Of a stretch of 64,000 nucleotides of DNA, positions 13,845 through 22,576 are shown one piece after another. The notes beneath the pieces were generated by a model. That model worked only from the letters and a program-made list of their open reading frames with translations. It was not told the origin of the DNA and ran no database searches. The translations under genes were made by a program, and so were the position numbers. Origin of the DNA: JAICJR01 sp963848495 (GTDB lineage: Bacteria > Actinomycetota > Thermoleophilia > Solirubrobacterales > Thermoleophilaceae); the NCBI GenBank assembly GCA_963848495.1, contig CAWKDV010000002.1, positions 496,001 to 560,000 on the forward strand, read 5' to 3'. Position 1 is the first letter of the stretch. Each line of letters begins with the position of its first letter.

Positions 13845-16800
13845 GGCCACACCGAGACGCTCCAGCGCCTGGCGCGCCCGCTGCTCGTTCAGGAGCTGCC
13901 CGTTTGCGGCGTAGCCCTCGGCGGCGCGGCGCAGGGCGTCCGCGGCGCCTCGTCGGTCGCCCTCGGCCAGCAGCAGCGCGGCCCGCGCCTCTGCCACCGC
14001 CGCGGGCCAGGGACCTCCCGGCCAGCGGGAGGCGCCGAACTCGGCCCGCTCGAGGAACTCGCGCCCGCGCTCGAGCTGCCCGGCGCCGGCGCACGCCGTC
14101 GCCGCCGCCACGTGGTAGCCCGTCGGGCAGAACGGACAGACCCAGCGCGGGTCGAACAACGTCTCGACACGATCGATCAGCTCGAGCGCCTCGGCGCTGT
14201 CCTCCGGCACCCGCAGCAGCACGCCGCAGACGAGGAAGACGAGATGTGAGGCGGTCGGCGAGATGTGCGCGAGCTCGAGGGCCTCCTCGAGCTGCGCCCG
14301 CGCCCCGGCGCGGTCGCCCAGATATAGGAGCGTCTCGCCCAGGCGCATGCGGGCCACCGACTCGCCCCCGACCGCGCCCACCTCGCGGCTCAGCCGCGCC
14401 GCGTCGAGCAGATGCGCGCGGGCGGCCTCCAGGTCGCCCGTGTACAGCTCGGTCTCGCCGAGCACGGTGGCGGCGAACGCCTCGCCGCGGCGGGCCCCTG
14501 CCTGCTGCGCCTCCGCACGCAGGCGCTTGGCAAAGCCGGCGAGGCGCTCATAGGGATCGCCCGCCGTGAGCACGTACTCGGTCACGCACAGATACGCGTC
14601 GAAGACGCGCCCCGCCAGCTCCGGTGTGTCCCACACCTGGCTGAGCTGGCGCCGCGACTGCTGCTCCCAGCCACCCTCGACGTGGGCGAGCATCCCGTTG
14701 AGGAAGGCGACATCAGCCGGATCGGCCGGAACGGAGTCCGCCTCCTCGGCCACCCGGCGCGCGCCCTCCCAATCGCCGGTGTGCCATGCCACCATGCCCC
14801 GCACGAAGATCGACTCGCCGAGGTCTTCCGGCCGTTCGGCCTCGAACCGGTCGAGCACAGCCTTGGCGCCCGCGATGTCTCCCGCCGCCACGAACGCGCG
14901 CGCGTGCTGCACACGCAGCGCGGGCGCCCGGTCGGCCGGCGCGACCTCGATCGCCTCGGCGTAGGCGGCCGGTGCGTTGGGCTCGCCGGCGCCGTGGAGG
15001 AGCTGCGCGCGGAGCGCCAGCAGGGAAGGACGCTCTTCAGCCGGAGCGTGCTCGAGCGCCAGCTCGGCCCAGCGGGCACCGTCGCGGTAGGCGCCCACTT
15101 CCAAGGCCCAGCCGGCCGCCTCGGCGAGGAGCGGGACAGCCTCCGGCGCGCGGCCGGCGCCGAGCAGGTGATGGGCGACCCGCTCCGGCGGCGAGTCCTC
15201 CCCGGCGAGGAGCGCCGCAGCCTCGGCGTGGGCGCGCTGCAGAGCCTCCTCTGGCAGCCGTGCCGCGAGCTGTTCGCGGACCAGTGCGTGCCGGAAGCGG
15301 TAGCGGCCCCGCGCGCGCTCGAGCACACCGGCCGACAGGGCCTCGCTCAGCATCTCCCCGACGCTGTCGGTGCCCGCGAGTGCCGCCAGCGTCGCCTCAG
15401 TGAAGCCGTCGTCGATCACCGCGAGCGCGGTGAGCTGCGGCTCGCCGAACTGCTCGAGCCGGTCGAGCCACTGCCCCACGACCTCGCGTAGGCGGGGCGA
15501 CACCGTGACCTCCCCGGAGGAGTCCACCGACGCCGCCAGCTCCTCGGCGAAGAACGGGTTGCCCGCCGCGGAGCGCGTTACGGCGTCGAGAGCTCCCGGC
15601 GGCAGCGGGCGCCCGGCCGCGCGCTGAGCGACCGTCGCGAGCGCGCCGCGGTCGAGCGGCCCGAGCGCCAGCTCCACCGCGGCCCCGCGCCCGAGCAGCC
15701 TCGATCGCACGAGCGCAGCCGCCTCGGGCAGTGGCCCATCGCCCAACGATGCGACCACGAGCATGCGCTCGCCGGCACTGCTGCGCGCAAGATGATGCAC
15801 GAGCGCCACCGTTGCTTCGTCAGCGTCGCTCAGGTCATCGATCGCCAGCACCACACCGCGTTCCGCGGCGGCCTGGCGCAGCAGCTCAGCCACCGCGCGG
15901 AAGACGAGGCGGCGGTCCACGGGCTCCTCCACCGTCCCGTCCGGGCGGCGCACCGACGGCAGCAGTCGCGACAGCGCGAGCTGGGCGCGGTCGGGGAGCG
16001 CGCTGATCAGCTCCGGGCGGCGCTCGGCGAGGGGGTCCAGCGCTTCGGCGAGTGGCGCGTAAGGCGTTCGCCCCTCCGCCTCCTGGCCGGTGCCCCGCAG
16101 CGTGTGGAAGCCGAGCTGCTCCGCCTCGGCGAGCACGGCCTCGAGCAGGCGCGTCTTGCCGATGCCCACCGGACCCGTGATCAGCAACGCGGCCCCGTCG
16201 AACTCGGCGGCACGTTGCAGCGCGCCGAGAGCCGAGGCCAGTTCCCGCTCCCGTCCTTCCACGGGCCCGTGGAGGAGTCGCGTCGAATGCACCGCCGGGC
16301 CGCGGGTGAGCTCACGCTGCAGCGCCAGCGTCTCCGCGCCGGGCTCGAGGCCCAACCGTGACAGTTCCTCGCGCAGCAGCCGGAACTGACGTGCGGCACC
16401 CGGCCTGTCGCCACTCGCCGCACGACGGCGCATGAGCGCGCGGTGTGCCTCCTCGTCGGCGGGATCCTCTCGGAGCACGTCCTCCCAGCGGCCCTGGGAA
16501 CGCAACAGCGCGAGGCGGCGCTCGCGCAGGCCCGCGCGCGGTCCGAGCGTCCAGTCGGCGTACGGTTCGTCGGGCAGCAGGTCACCCCGGTAGGCGGCTT
16601 CGTCGCCGCTCTCGAACCGGTCGACATCGGTGGTCACCTCGGCGGCGGGGGCGAGCTCGACCACGCCGCCGCTGAGCACTATCGCGCGGCGATCGCCGAG
16701 GGCCCGCCGCGCATGGCTGGCGGCCTTGTGCAGATTCGCCGCGGCGGCATCCGTACCGAGCTTCGGCCACAGCGCTTCGAGCACCTCGTCACGCGGGAGG

Positions 16801-16934
16801 CGGTGGCCGGGAGCCAACGCGAGCAGCTTCACCAGGTCGGTCGCGCGGCGCTGCACCCATGCCTCCGGCGGGACCGGCCGCGAGTCCACGAACACCTCGA
16901 AGCCTCCGAGCATCCGTACCTCCAGCGTCCGCAT
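13833..16934 (-). CDS. SARP/BTAD-domain regulator with AAA ATPase
   Basis: A 1,033-aa regulator. Residues 1-95 form an OmpR-like winged helix (VRMLGGFEVFVDSRPVP, ALWPKLGTDAAAANLHKA). A bacterial transcriptional activation domain follows (about 95-240). Next is a STAND ATPase with Walker A GPVGIGKTRLLE and Walker B VVLAIDDLSDAD, then a long TPR-rich tail. No C-terminal LuxR domain is present. It resembles large SARP regulators that activate secondary-metabolism or catabolic operons through heptamer repeats. The start MRTLEV at 16934 is the first residue of the fold. It lies 47 bases downstream of the Rieske-like gene and opposite the MMPL gene. The heptamers at 11623-11651 are its best candidate target. 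Confidence 0.88.
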   Translation of the reverse strand: MRTLEVRMLGGFEVFVDSRPVPPEAWVQRRATDLVKLLALAPGHRLPRDEVLEALWPKLGTDAAAANLHKAASHARRALGDRRAIVLSGGVVELAPAAEVTTDVDRFESGDEAAYRGDLLPDEPYADWTLGPRAGLRERRLALLRSQGRWEDVLREDPADEEAHRALMRRRAASGDRPGAARQFRLLREELSRLGLEPGAETLALQRELTRGPAVHSTRLLHGPVEGRERELASALGALQRAAEFDGAALLITGPVGIGKTRLLEAVLAEAEQLGFHTLRGTGQEAEGRTPYAPLAEALDPLAERRPELISALPDRAQLALSRLLPSVRRPDGTVEEPVDRRLVFRAVAELLRQAAAERGVVLAIDDLSDADEATVALVHHLARSSAGERMLVVASLGDGPLPEAAALVRSRLLGRGAAVELALGPLDRGALATVAQRAAGRPLPPGALDAVTRSAAGNPFFAEELAASVDSSGEVTVSPRLREVVGQWLDRLEQFGEPQLTALAVIDDGFTEATLAALAGTDSVGEMLSEALSAGVLERARGRYRFRHALVREQLAARLPEEALQRAHAEAAALLAGEDSPPERVAHHLLGAGRAPEAVPLLAEAAGWALEVGAYRDGARWAELALEHAPAEERPSLLALRAQLLHGAGEPNAPAAYAEAIEVAPADRAPALRVQHARAFVAAGDIAGAKAVLDRFEAERPEDLGESIFVRGMVAWHTGDWEGARRVAEEADSVPADPADVAFLNGMLAHVEGGWEQQSRRQLSQVWDTPELAGRVFDAYLCVTEYVLTAGDPYERLAGFAKRLRAEAQQAGARRGEAFAATVLGETELYTGDLEAARAHLLDAARLSREVGAVGGESVARMRLGETLLYLGDRAGARAQLEEALELAHISPTASHLVFLVCGVLLRVPEDSAEALELIDRVETLFDPRWVCPFCPTGYHVAAATACAGAGQLERGREFLERAEFGASRWPGGPWPAAVAEARAALLLAEGDRRGAADALRRAAEGYAANGQLLNEQRARQALERLGVALAS

Positions 16935-16981
16935 ACAGGCCAACCATATTCGCCCGCCTTGAGGCCGAGCCGATCTCTCCG

Positions 16982-17317
16982 TTACGCGCGGATCTGAATC
17001 TCGCCGTCGGCCTCCTGCACCTCGTAGGCGTTCAGTGGCTCGGCCGCGGGGCCGTTGATCACCGCGCCGCTGGTGACGTCGAACCCGGAGCCGTGGCACT
17101 GGCACATGAGCGTCGTGCCTGTGAGCAGGCCTCCCGACAGCGGGCACGCCTGCTCGGCGCAGGTGCAGAGGTCGTCGAACGCGTAGAGGCGGTCGTCGAC
17201 GCGCGCGACCGAGATCCGCAGCTTGCGGTCCTCCAGGTAGTAGGGAACGACGAAGTCGTTGGGGATCTGGTCGCTTGTCCCGACCGTTCGGAACGCATCA
17301 GTGGTGAGCTCAGCCAT
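16982..17317 (-). CDS. Rieske-type [2Fe-2S] protein with Cys in place of first His ligand
   Basis: An 111-aa Rieske ferredoxin-like protein. The usual C-x-H half-site is C51-T-C53, so the first His ligand is replaced by Cys. The second half-site C72-Q-C-H75 with GSGFD is normal. C58 and C74 sit where cytochrome bc1-type Rieske proteins have a disulphide. If metal is bound it would be by three Cys and one His, a ligand set known from mitoNEET-type clusters, which should change redox potential. The gene is 15 bases after the GMC oxidoreductase and probably passes electrons to or from it or an oxygenase elsewhere. Confidence 0.85.
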   Translation of the reverse strand: MAELTTDAFRTVGTSDQIPNDFVVPYYLEDRKLRISVARVDDRLYAFDDLCTCAEQACPLSGGLLTGTTLMCQCHGSGFDVTSGAVINGPAAEPLNAYEVQEADGEIQIRA

Positions 17318-17332
17318 GGCTTCTCCTCCGGT

Positions 17333-19063
17333 TCAGTACGGGACGGCGGGCACGACGTCGGCCTTCTTCGCGTCGTGCCGCAGCTCGCCCGGAGCGCCCG
17401 CGGGCACGACGGGACGGTGCGGCATGATCGGCTCGACGCGCTCGTATCCGGAGCCCAGGGGCGGCCTCATGTCCGCGTCTCCCCTGTTCGGCCAGAGCGC
17501 CATCGCCCGCTCGGCCAGGGCCGTGATCATGAGCGACGGATTCACTCCGGGGTTGGCCGGCATCACGCTCCCGTCCATGACGTGCATGCCCGGCTGGCCG
17601 AACAGGCGCAGGTAGGGGTCGACTGCGCCGCTTTCGCTGCTCTCGCCGATCGGGATCCCGCCGATGAAGTGGGCGGACGCGTTGCGGTTGATCACCTCGA
17701 ACAAGACCGCACCCTCGCGGCTTCCCATCTTCTCCGCCACCCGATCGACGAACTCCTCGATCTCCGGGATGTGCACCGAGGGAGGTGTCCCCGAGGGCCG
17801 GCTTCGCAGCAGCCCGTCGTGCCAGTACAGCTCGATCGAGGTGTCGGTGGTCTGCGAGCACAGCGCGATGAAGCTGCGCTCGGACCAGTGACGCGGGTCG
17901 CTGAGACCAAGCACCTGGCCGGGGTGTCCGATCAGCTCCTTGAGCCAGGACGCGGTGGCGTGCTTCTGCTCGCCGTGCTGGTGATAGGTGACGAGGAACG
18001 CGAAGACGTCGCTGCCCACTCCCCACATGGTCGGCTCGATGCTCGTCACCGGATCCGGCCACACGCCGGAGGTGATCGCCACCGACCCGGGCGTGATGTG
18101 GATCTTCTCCGGATTGCTCTCCCACTCAGCGTGGCTTCGCGTGACCGCGAGCAGCTGCTCGGAGTTCGTCCGCGCTCGCTTCCCCAGTTCGCCCGAGAGG
18201 CCCGTCAGGCGGCCCTTGTGCTGCATGTGATGAAGGAGCTTGGCCGACCCATACGCGTGGGCGGCGACGATCACCTGCTCGGCGGTGTAGCTGTGATGGT
18301 GCAGGTGCGTCGCTCGCTGCGCCCAACCGGGATGGCGCGCGTGAACCTCGAAGCCACCGCCGTCGAGAGGGACGAGGTCGTACACCTCGTGCAGCTCGTG
18401 GATCGCGACGCCGAGCTTCTCCGCCAGGTACAGGTAGTTCGTCGTCAGCTTGTTCTTGGCGTTGTGGCCACAGCCGATATTGCAGTTGCCGCATGAGATG
18501 CATCCCGTGCGGCGCGGTCCGACACCACCGAAGTACGGATCGTCGACCTCGACGCCGGGGCTCCCGAAGTAGACGCCGACCGGTGCCTTGTTGAAGGTGT
18601 CCCCTCTCCCCATCTCGATCGCGACCTGTTGCAGGACGCGGTCCACGTCGGTGGGCATGTAGGGATAGCGGACGACGCCGAGCATCCGCGTCGCCTGGTC
18701 GACATGCGGTGCCAGCTCGTCGGCCCAATCGGTGATTCCCGACCACTCTGGCGCATCGAAGAACTGCTTCGGCGGGACGTACAGCGTGTTGGCGTAGACG
18801 TGCGAGCCGCCGCCCACGCCTGCGCCGGAGAGGACGAGCACGTCGTCCAGGGGTTCGATTCGCTGGATCCCATACAGCTCTGCAGCGGGAAGCCAGATGA
18901 AGTGCGGCAGGTCCCACTGGGTCTTCGGGATGTCCTCGTCCTTCCAGCGCCTCCCGGACTCCATGACGGCGACCGTGTAGCCCTTCTCCGCGGCACGGAG
19001 TGCGGCGACGCTCCCACCGAACCCGGACCCGATGATCACCACGTCATAGTCGAAGCTCGCCAT
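17333..19063 (-). CDS. GMC oxidoreductase, cholesterol-oxidase-like
   Basis: A 576-aa FAD enzyme. VVIIGSGFGGSVAALRAAEK (about 8-27) binds the ADP part of FAD, and SGAGVGGGSHVYAN (about 79-92) is the second FAD motif. A Cys-rich stretch, GCISCGNCNIGCGHNAKNK, follows at about 186-204. The C-terminal catalytic part has ASAHFIGGIPIG (active His) and NPGVNPSLMITALAERAM (active Asn). The length and these motifs match actinobacterial ChoD-like sterol oxidases, which oxidise a ring hydroxyl to a ketone. The Cys cluster is common in this subgroup; its role is not known to me. It sits in a minus-strand unit between a membrane protein and the Rieske-like gene. Confidence 0.88.
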   Translation of the reverse strand: MASFDYDVVIIGSGFGGSVAALRAAEKGYTVAVMESGRRWKDEDIPKTQWDLPHFIWLPAAELYGIQRIEPLDDVLVLSGAGVGGGSHVYANTLYVPPKQFFDAPEWSGITDWADELAPHVDQATRMLGVVRYPYMPTDVDRVLQQVAIEMGRGDTFNKAPVGVYFGSPGVEVDDPYFGGVGPRRTGCISCGNCNIGCGHNAKNKLTTNYLYLAEKLGVAIHELHEVYDLVPLDGGGFEVHARHPGWAQRATHLHHHSYTAEQVIVAAHAYGSAKLLHHMQHKGRLTGLSGELGKRARTNSEQLLAVTRSHAEWESNPEKIHITPGSVAITSGVWPDPVTSIEPTMWGVGSDVFAFLVTYHQHGEQKHATASWLKELIGHPGQVLGLSDPRHWSERSFIALCSQTTDTSIELYWHDGLLRSRPSGTPPSVHIPEIEEFVDRVAEKMGSREGAVLFEVINRNASAHFIGGIPIGESSESGAVDPYLRLFGQPGMHVMDGSVMPANPGVNPSLMITALAERAMALWPNRGDADMRPPLGSGYERVEPIMPHRPVVPAGAPGELRHDAKKADVVPAVPY

Positions 19064-19084
19064 GAGCTCTCTCCCTCCTCGTGT

Positions 19085-20086
19085 TCACACCGACGCGCCC
19101 GCCGCGGCCCGTGCCTCGACGTCGACCGGGTTCATGATGCGGCCGCCCACCGCGAGCGCGAGCGCCGTGCCCAAGGCCGCCCAGCCCACCAGCACGAGAA
19201 TCGGGCCCGCGATCCGCGCGCCGTCGAAGAAAAGGGCCGATCGCGACAGGTCGACGCTCGCTCCCGGTGGCAGCACACCGCCGACCGTCCTCCACACGCC
19301 CGGCAAGAGCGGCCGCGCAAACGGGCCGCCCGAAGCGGAGTTCCCGAGGATCACGAACACCAGAATCACGAGCCCGGTTCCCACCGGACCCGCCGCCGCC
19401 TGGATGCCGGCCGTGGCGGCGCCGCTGGCGAAGATGGTCAGCGCTCCGATCGCGCAGAGTGCGACCACGTGGCCAGAGAACACGCCAAAGCAGGCGCGGA
19501 GCATGACCACGCTGAGGATCCCGGCGACGATGCCGAACGCCGCGAAAGCTCCCATCCGCGCCGCAGCTCGCTGCCTGCTGGTGCTGCGCGGGCTCCCGAG
19601 CAACCCGAGCAGCGTCGAGCCGATGTAGCCGCCGAAGACCCACGCGATCACGGCATAGAACGCCGCCGTGCCGTTCGGATCCTTGGCCGGCAGAGGCTTG
19701 ACGTCTGTGACCCGCACGGCCGGTTGGTGCAGGGCGGCGGCGACCCGGTTGAACGTCTGCTCGAGCGCGACGGCGGTGGCCCGGTTGGCGGCCGAGGCGA
19801 CGAACAGGCGGTTGGTCGCCGCCTCGTAGGCCCCGTAGATCCTCCGGTCGTCGATCTGGGAGAGCGCCGCGTCCCGGGACGACGCCTGGCGGGCGTCGAG
19901 CGGGGCGGCGGGCAGGCGGTTGAGCTGCGCCGAGACGGCGGGCGGACCGACGACGGCAACCGGCACGTGGTGTGGGGTGGGATCGTGGAACGCGCCGACG
20001 TAGAAGAAGGCGAAGGCGAGCATCAGCACCAGCGCGGGGAGGAGCACGAGCGCGACGGCCTTCGGCGTGGGTGACGACGGGCTCAA
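19085..20086 (-). CDS. Membrane protein with large outer loop, YhgE/ABC-2-like
   Basis: A 333-aa protein starting at TTG 20086, whose TTGA overlaps the stop of the hydrolase upstream. One N-terminal membrane helix (about 13-33) is followed by a soluble region of about 110 residues and then five or six hydrophobic helices (FYAVIAWVFGGYIGSTLL and onward). This is the layout of YhgE/Pip-like and ABC-2 permease-like proteins, with no ATPase gene nearby. It may export a product of the flanking oxidation genes or have a cell-envelope role. The longer frame to 20326 only reads through the hydrolase gene. Confidence 0.6.
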   Translation of the reverse strand: MSPSSPTPKAVALVLLPALVLMLAFAFFYVGAFHDPTPHHVPVAVVGPPAVSAQLNRLPAAPLDARQASSRDAALSQIDDRRIYGAYEAATNRLFVASAANRATAVALEQTFNRVAAALHQPAVRVTDVKPLPAKDPNGTAAFYAVIAWVFGGYIGSTLLGLLGSPRSTSRQRAAARMGAFAAFGIVAGILSVVMLRACFGVFSGHVVALCAIGALTIFASGAATAGIQAAAGPVGTGLVILVFVILGNSASGGPFARPLLPGVWRTVGGVLPPGASVDLSRSALFFDGARIAGPILVLVGWAALGTALALAVGGRIMNPVDVEARAAAGASV

Positions 20087-20952
20087 TTCGGTTCCTGAAC
20101 CGGCGCCAGGAATGCGTTGACCTCGGCCGCGACCTCGGTCGGGTACTGGAAGAGGAAGCCGTGCGCCGCGTCGGGATAGATCCGGATCTGGGCGTCCGGG
20201 ATGAGGCCGGCCAGCAGGTGGCTGAGCTTGGTCGGGATCATCAGGTCGCCGTCGCCCTGGATGACCAGCGTCGGGCTCTTGATCCCGGTGAGCCGCTGGA
20301 GCGCGGCGTGATCCGGGATTCCCCATTCGACGATCGCGTCGTATTGCGCGTCTCGGACGGCGTCACTCGTCGGGGCGTCGCGTCCCTCCTGGCGCTGCAG
20401 GAAGCGCCCCAGGAACTCCCTGCCCTTCGCCTGGCTCGTCTCGGTGTGCGCGAACATGATGTAGAGGAGGTTCTCCGGCTTGCTCTCGCCGCGAGCGGCG
20501 GTGGCGATGTCGTCGCGCCAGCCGTGCATGCCCGGCGCCCCCTTCGGACCGGTCGCCGCCAGCACGAGCCGCCGGACCAGCGCCGGCCGCACCAGCGCGA
20601 TCTCCTGTGCGGCGAAGCCGCCGATCGAGAAGCCGAGCAGGTCGATCTCGGCGAGGCCGAGCGCATCCGCGAAGGCGATCGTCTGCCTGGCGGTCGCGGC
20701 GATCGTGTTGCTCGGCTCGCCGCTCGAGGAGCCGGCGCCCGCGTAGTCGACCAGGATGACCTCGCGCTCGGCAGCGAGCGCATCGGTGAGGGCCGGATCC
20801 CAGTTGTCGAGGTTGCCGCGGAAGTGCTGCAGCATCAAGAGCGGAAGTTCGGCCGGGCGCCCGAAGCGGCGGTAGGCGATCCGGGCGCCCGCGACTTCTA
20901 CGGACAGTGTCTCGGCGTTGATGTGGGTGACGCCCGCGGTTGAAACGCTCAT
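20083..20952 (-). CDS. Alpha/beta hydrolase, serine type
   Basis: A 289-aa hydrolase of the haloperoxidase/esterase kind. LLMLQHFRGNLDNWDP gives the oxyanion strand, in which His-Phe replaces the usual His-Gly. LLGFSIGGFAAQE (about 108-120) is the nucleophile elbow with Ser. VIQGDGDLMIP contains the acid and YPDAAHGFLFQYP the His. Start ATG 20952 overlaps the preceding gene's stop by 4 bases (ATGA) and its own stop overlaps the TTG of the membrane protein, so translation of the three genes is coupled. Confidence 0.84.
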   Translation of the reverse strand: MSVSTAGVTHINAETLSVEVAGARIAYRRFGRPAELPLLMLQHFRGNLDNWDPALTDALAAEREVILVDYAGAGSSSGEPSNTIAATARQTIAFADALGLAEIDLLGFSIGGFAAQEIALVRPALVRRLVLAATGPKGAPGMHGWRDDIATAARGESKPENLLYIMFAHTETSQAKGREFLGRFLQRQEGRDAPTSDAVRDAQYDAIVEWGIPDHAALQRLTGIKSPTLVIQGDGDLMIPTKLSHLLAGLIPDAQIRIYPDAAHGFLFQYPTEVAAEVNAFLAPVQEPN

Positions 20953-21779
20953 GCCGTGTTCCTTTCGCCGATCGACTCGAGGACTATCGACGCGTACTCC
21001 GCCGGCGCCTCCTCCCAGACGAAATGGCCGGCGTCGATGAGCGCGATGCGGCTGTTGGGCAGCCGCTCGTCGAGGAACTCGGCGTTGGCGACCGGGACCA
21101 CCCTGTCGTGGCGGCCGTTGATGATCGTCACCGGCGTCGTGATCTCCGGAAGCAGCTCGGCGAGCTCGGGCAGCTCCTCCGGATACCGGCGCACATAGCG
21201 CATCGACTCGACGAAGCGATCCCCGTCGTAGCACTCCCGGTAGTCCGCGTGGATGTCGTCGGGGATTCCGCCGGCGATCGTGTCCACCGCCGCATCGACG
21301 ATCGCGCGCGGGTTCATCCGGCGGTACTTGTCGAGGTCGGGATCGAGCACCCACGATGCGAGCGGCTCGCCGAGCTGGAGCGGGATCGCAGCCCCGCCCG
21401 TGCCGACGATCACGCCCGCGATGCGCTCCGGATGTGCGGCCGTCGCGAACAGCGCCGCCGAGGTTCCGACGTCCGGCGCGACGATGTGCGGCCTGTCCAG
21501 CTCCGCCTCCGCGATGAGCTGGGCCAGGAACCCACCCATGGCTCGCGGAGACAGGAGCTCGTCCCGGCGTTCGGATGCGCCGAACCCCGGCAGGTCGACT
21601 GCAAACAGGCGGGCGTGCTCGGCAAGCAAGGCCCACATGGGCGCGAAGGCATACACGCTCTCCGGCCAGGGACTGGTGAGCAGGACGGTCAGCTCCCGCG
21701 AGCCGCCGCTGTCGGCGTAACGGATCCGCAGCCCGTCCACGCTGCGGAACCCGACCTCCGGCATCGTTGTCGTCGGCAT
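20949..21779 (-). CDS. Alpha/beta hydrolase, Asp-nucleophile type
   Basis: A 276-aa hydrolase, first gene of the coupled group. The core starts at VGFRSVDGLRIRYADSGG. LLTSPWPESVYAFAPM occupies the oxyanion loop, and IVAPDVGTSAALFAT (about 97-111) places Asp at the nucleophile. IINGRHDRVVP and DAGHFVWEEAP give the acid and His. Asp chemistry suggests epoxide or C-halogen cleavage, although dienelactone-type ring cleavage cannot be excluded. GAGGAGG lies about 10 bases before the ATG. A TTGACC hexamer further upstream may be part of its promoter. Confidence 0.8.
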   Translation of the reverse strand: MPTTTMPEVGFRSVDGLRIRYADSGGSRELTVLLTSPWPESVYAFAPMWALLAEHARLFAVDLPGFGASERRDELLSPRAMGGFLAQLIAEAELDRPHIVAPDVGTSAALFATAAHPERIAGVIVGTGGAAIPLQLGEPLASWVLDPDLDKYRRMNPRAIVDAAVDTIAGGIPDDIHADYRECYDGDRFVESMRYVRRYPEELPELAELLPEITTPVTIINGRHDRVVPVANAEFLDERLPNSRIALIDAGHFVWEEAPAEYASIVLESIGERNTA

Positions 21780-21889
21780 CGCCGCAGCCTCCTCTGGGTC
21801 GTCGAAGTTGCGCGCGAAGTTACGTCCGCTCGCCTCCACGTCGCGCCCGTGGATTGCCTGGTCAACACCCTGGTCTGCGCGTGCCGGCC

Positions 21890-22549
21890 TCAGCCGAGGG
21901 CTGAGAGCCCGCGGCCGATCAGCAGCAGGCCGATGACCGCGACGGCCGCCGCCATCGCCACGAGCTTGTTGGCGTGCATCCAGCCGGAGAAGTGGGCGAC
22001 CCTGTCGGCCGTGGCGTCGGGGTCCACCGCATAGCCCAGGATCGGGATCTCGATCAGAGCGAACTTGATCAGCGCGAACGCGACAATGAGCACGCAGGCC
22101 GCGATCGCGGTGTAGTCCCCTCTGGCAAGGCGACCGAGCGCGAGGAGATCGAACGGACCCGGCAGCGCCAGCAGCGCGCCGACCAGGGCGGCGACCGCCG
22201 GCGACCCGCCTCCGATTGCACGCTCCGCCCTCGATCTCTTCTTCCGGCCGGTTCGGGCTCGATCGCTGCCGCGTCGAGACGCCACGAAGATGGCGAGCGC
22301 CAGCGCGACCGCGCCGAGCGCCAGGTACGTCGCCGGGCCGAGCCTGTGCGAGCTCGTACCGGCGATGGTGCCCCTGGAACGGAAGACCGCAAAGATGGCG
22401 ATCCCGGCGCCGATGCTCACCGAGAGGCTGCCGAGATAGCAGGCCCACAGCAGCGGCTTTGGATTCGGCCGCGTGAGGATCAGCACCACGACCGCAAGCA
22501 GCTGCGGGTACACAGCCGCGGCGAGGCCCAGCAGGAAGATCGCGCCCAC
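21890..22549 (-). CDS. GAP-family membrane protein
   Basis: A 219-aa protein with about six membrane helices: GAIFLLGLAAAVYPQLLAVVVLIL, WACYLGSLSVSIGAGIAIFAV, YLALGAVALALAIFVA, VAALVGALLALPGPFDLLALG, CVLIVAFALIKFALIEIP and VAMAAAVAVIGLLLIGRGL. The LPGPFDLLALG and NPKPLL segments match the GAP/Sap family, relatives of the mycobacterial transporter that moves sulfolipid precursors. Here a role in lipid or small-molecule export is only inferred. A basic cytoplasmic loop (RRGSDRARTGRKKRSR) separates the halves. Confidence 0.75.
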   Translation of the reverse strand: MGAIFLLGLAAAVYPQLLAVVVLILTRPNPKPLLWACYLGSLSVSIGAGIAIFAVFRSRGTIAGTSSHRLGPATYLALGAVALALAIFVASRRGSDRARTGRKKRSRAERAIGGGSPAVAALVGALLALPGPFDLLALGRLARGDYTAIAACVLIVAFALIKFALIEIPILGYAVDPDATADRVAHFSGWMHANKLVAMAAAVAVIGLLLIGRGLSALG

Positions 22550-22576
22550 GGTCGGGATCGAGTCCGCGCGGGCCGG

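Noticed and set aside
16859..18496. 545-aa open frame on the plus strand
   Set aside because: It lies antisense to the Rieske-like and GMC genes and shows no family motif; a GC-driven shadow.
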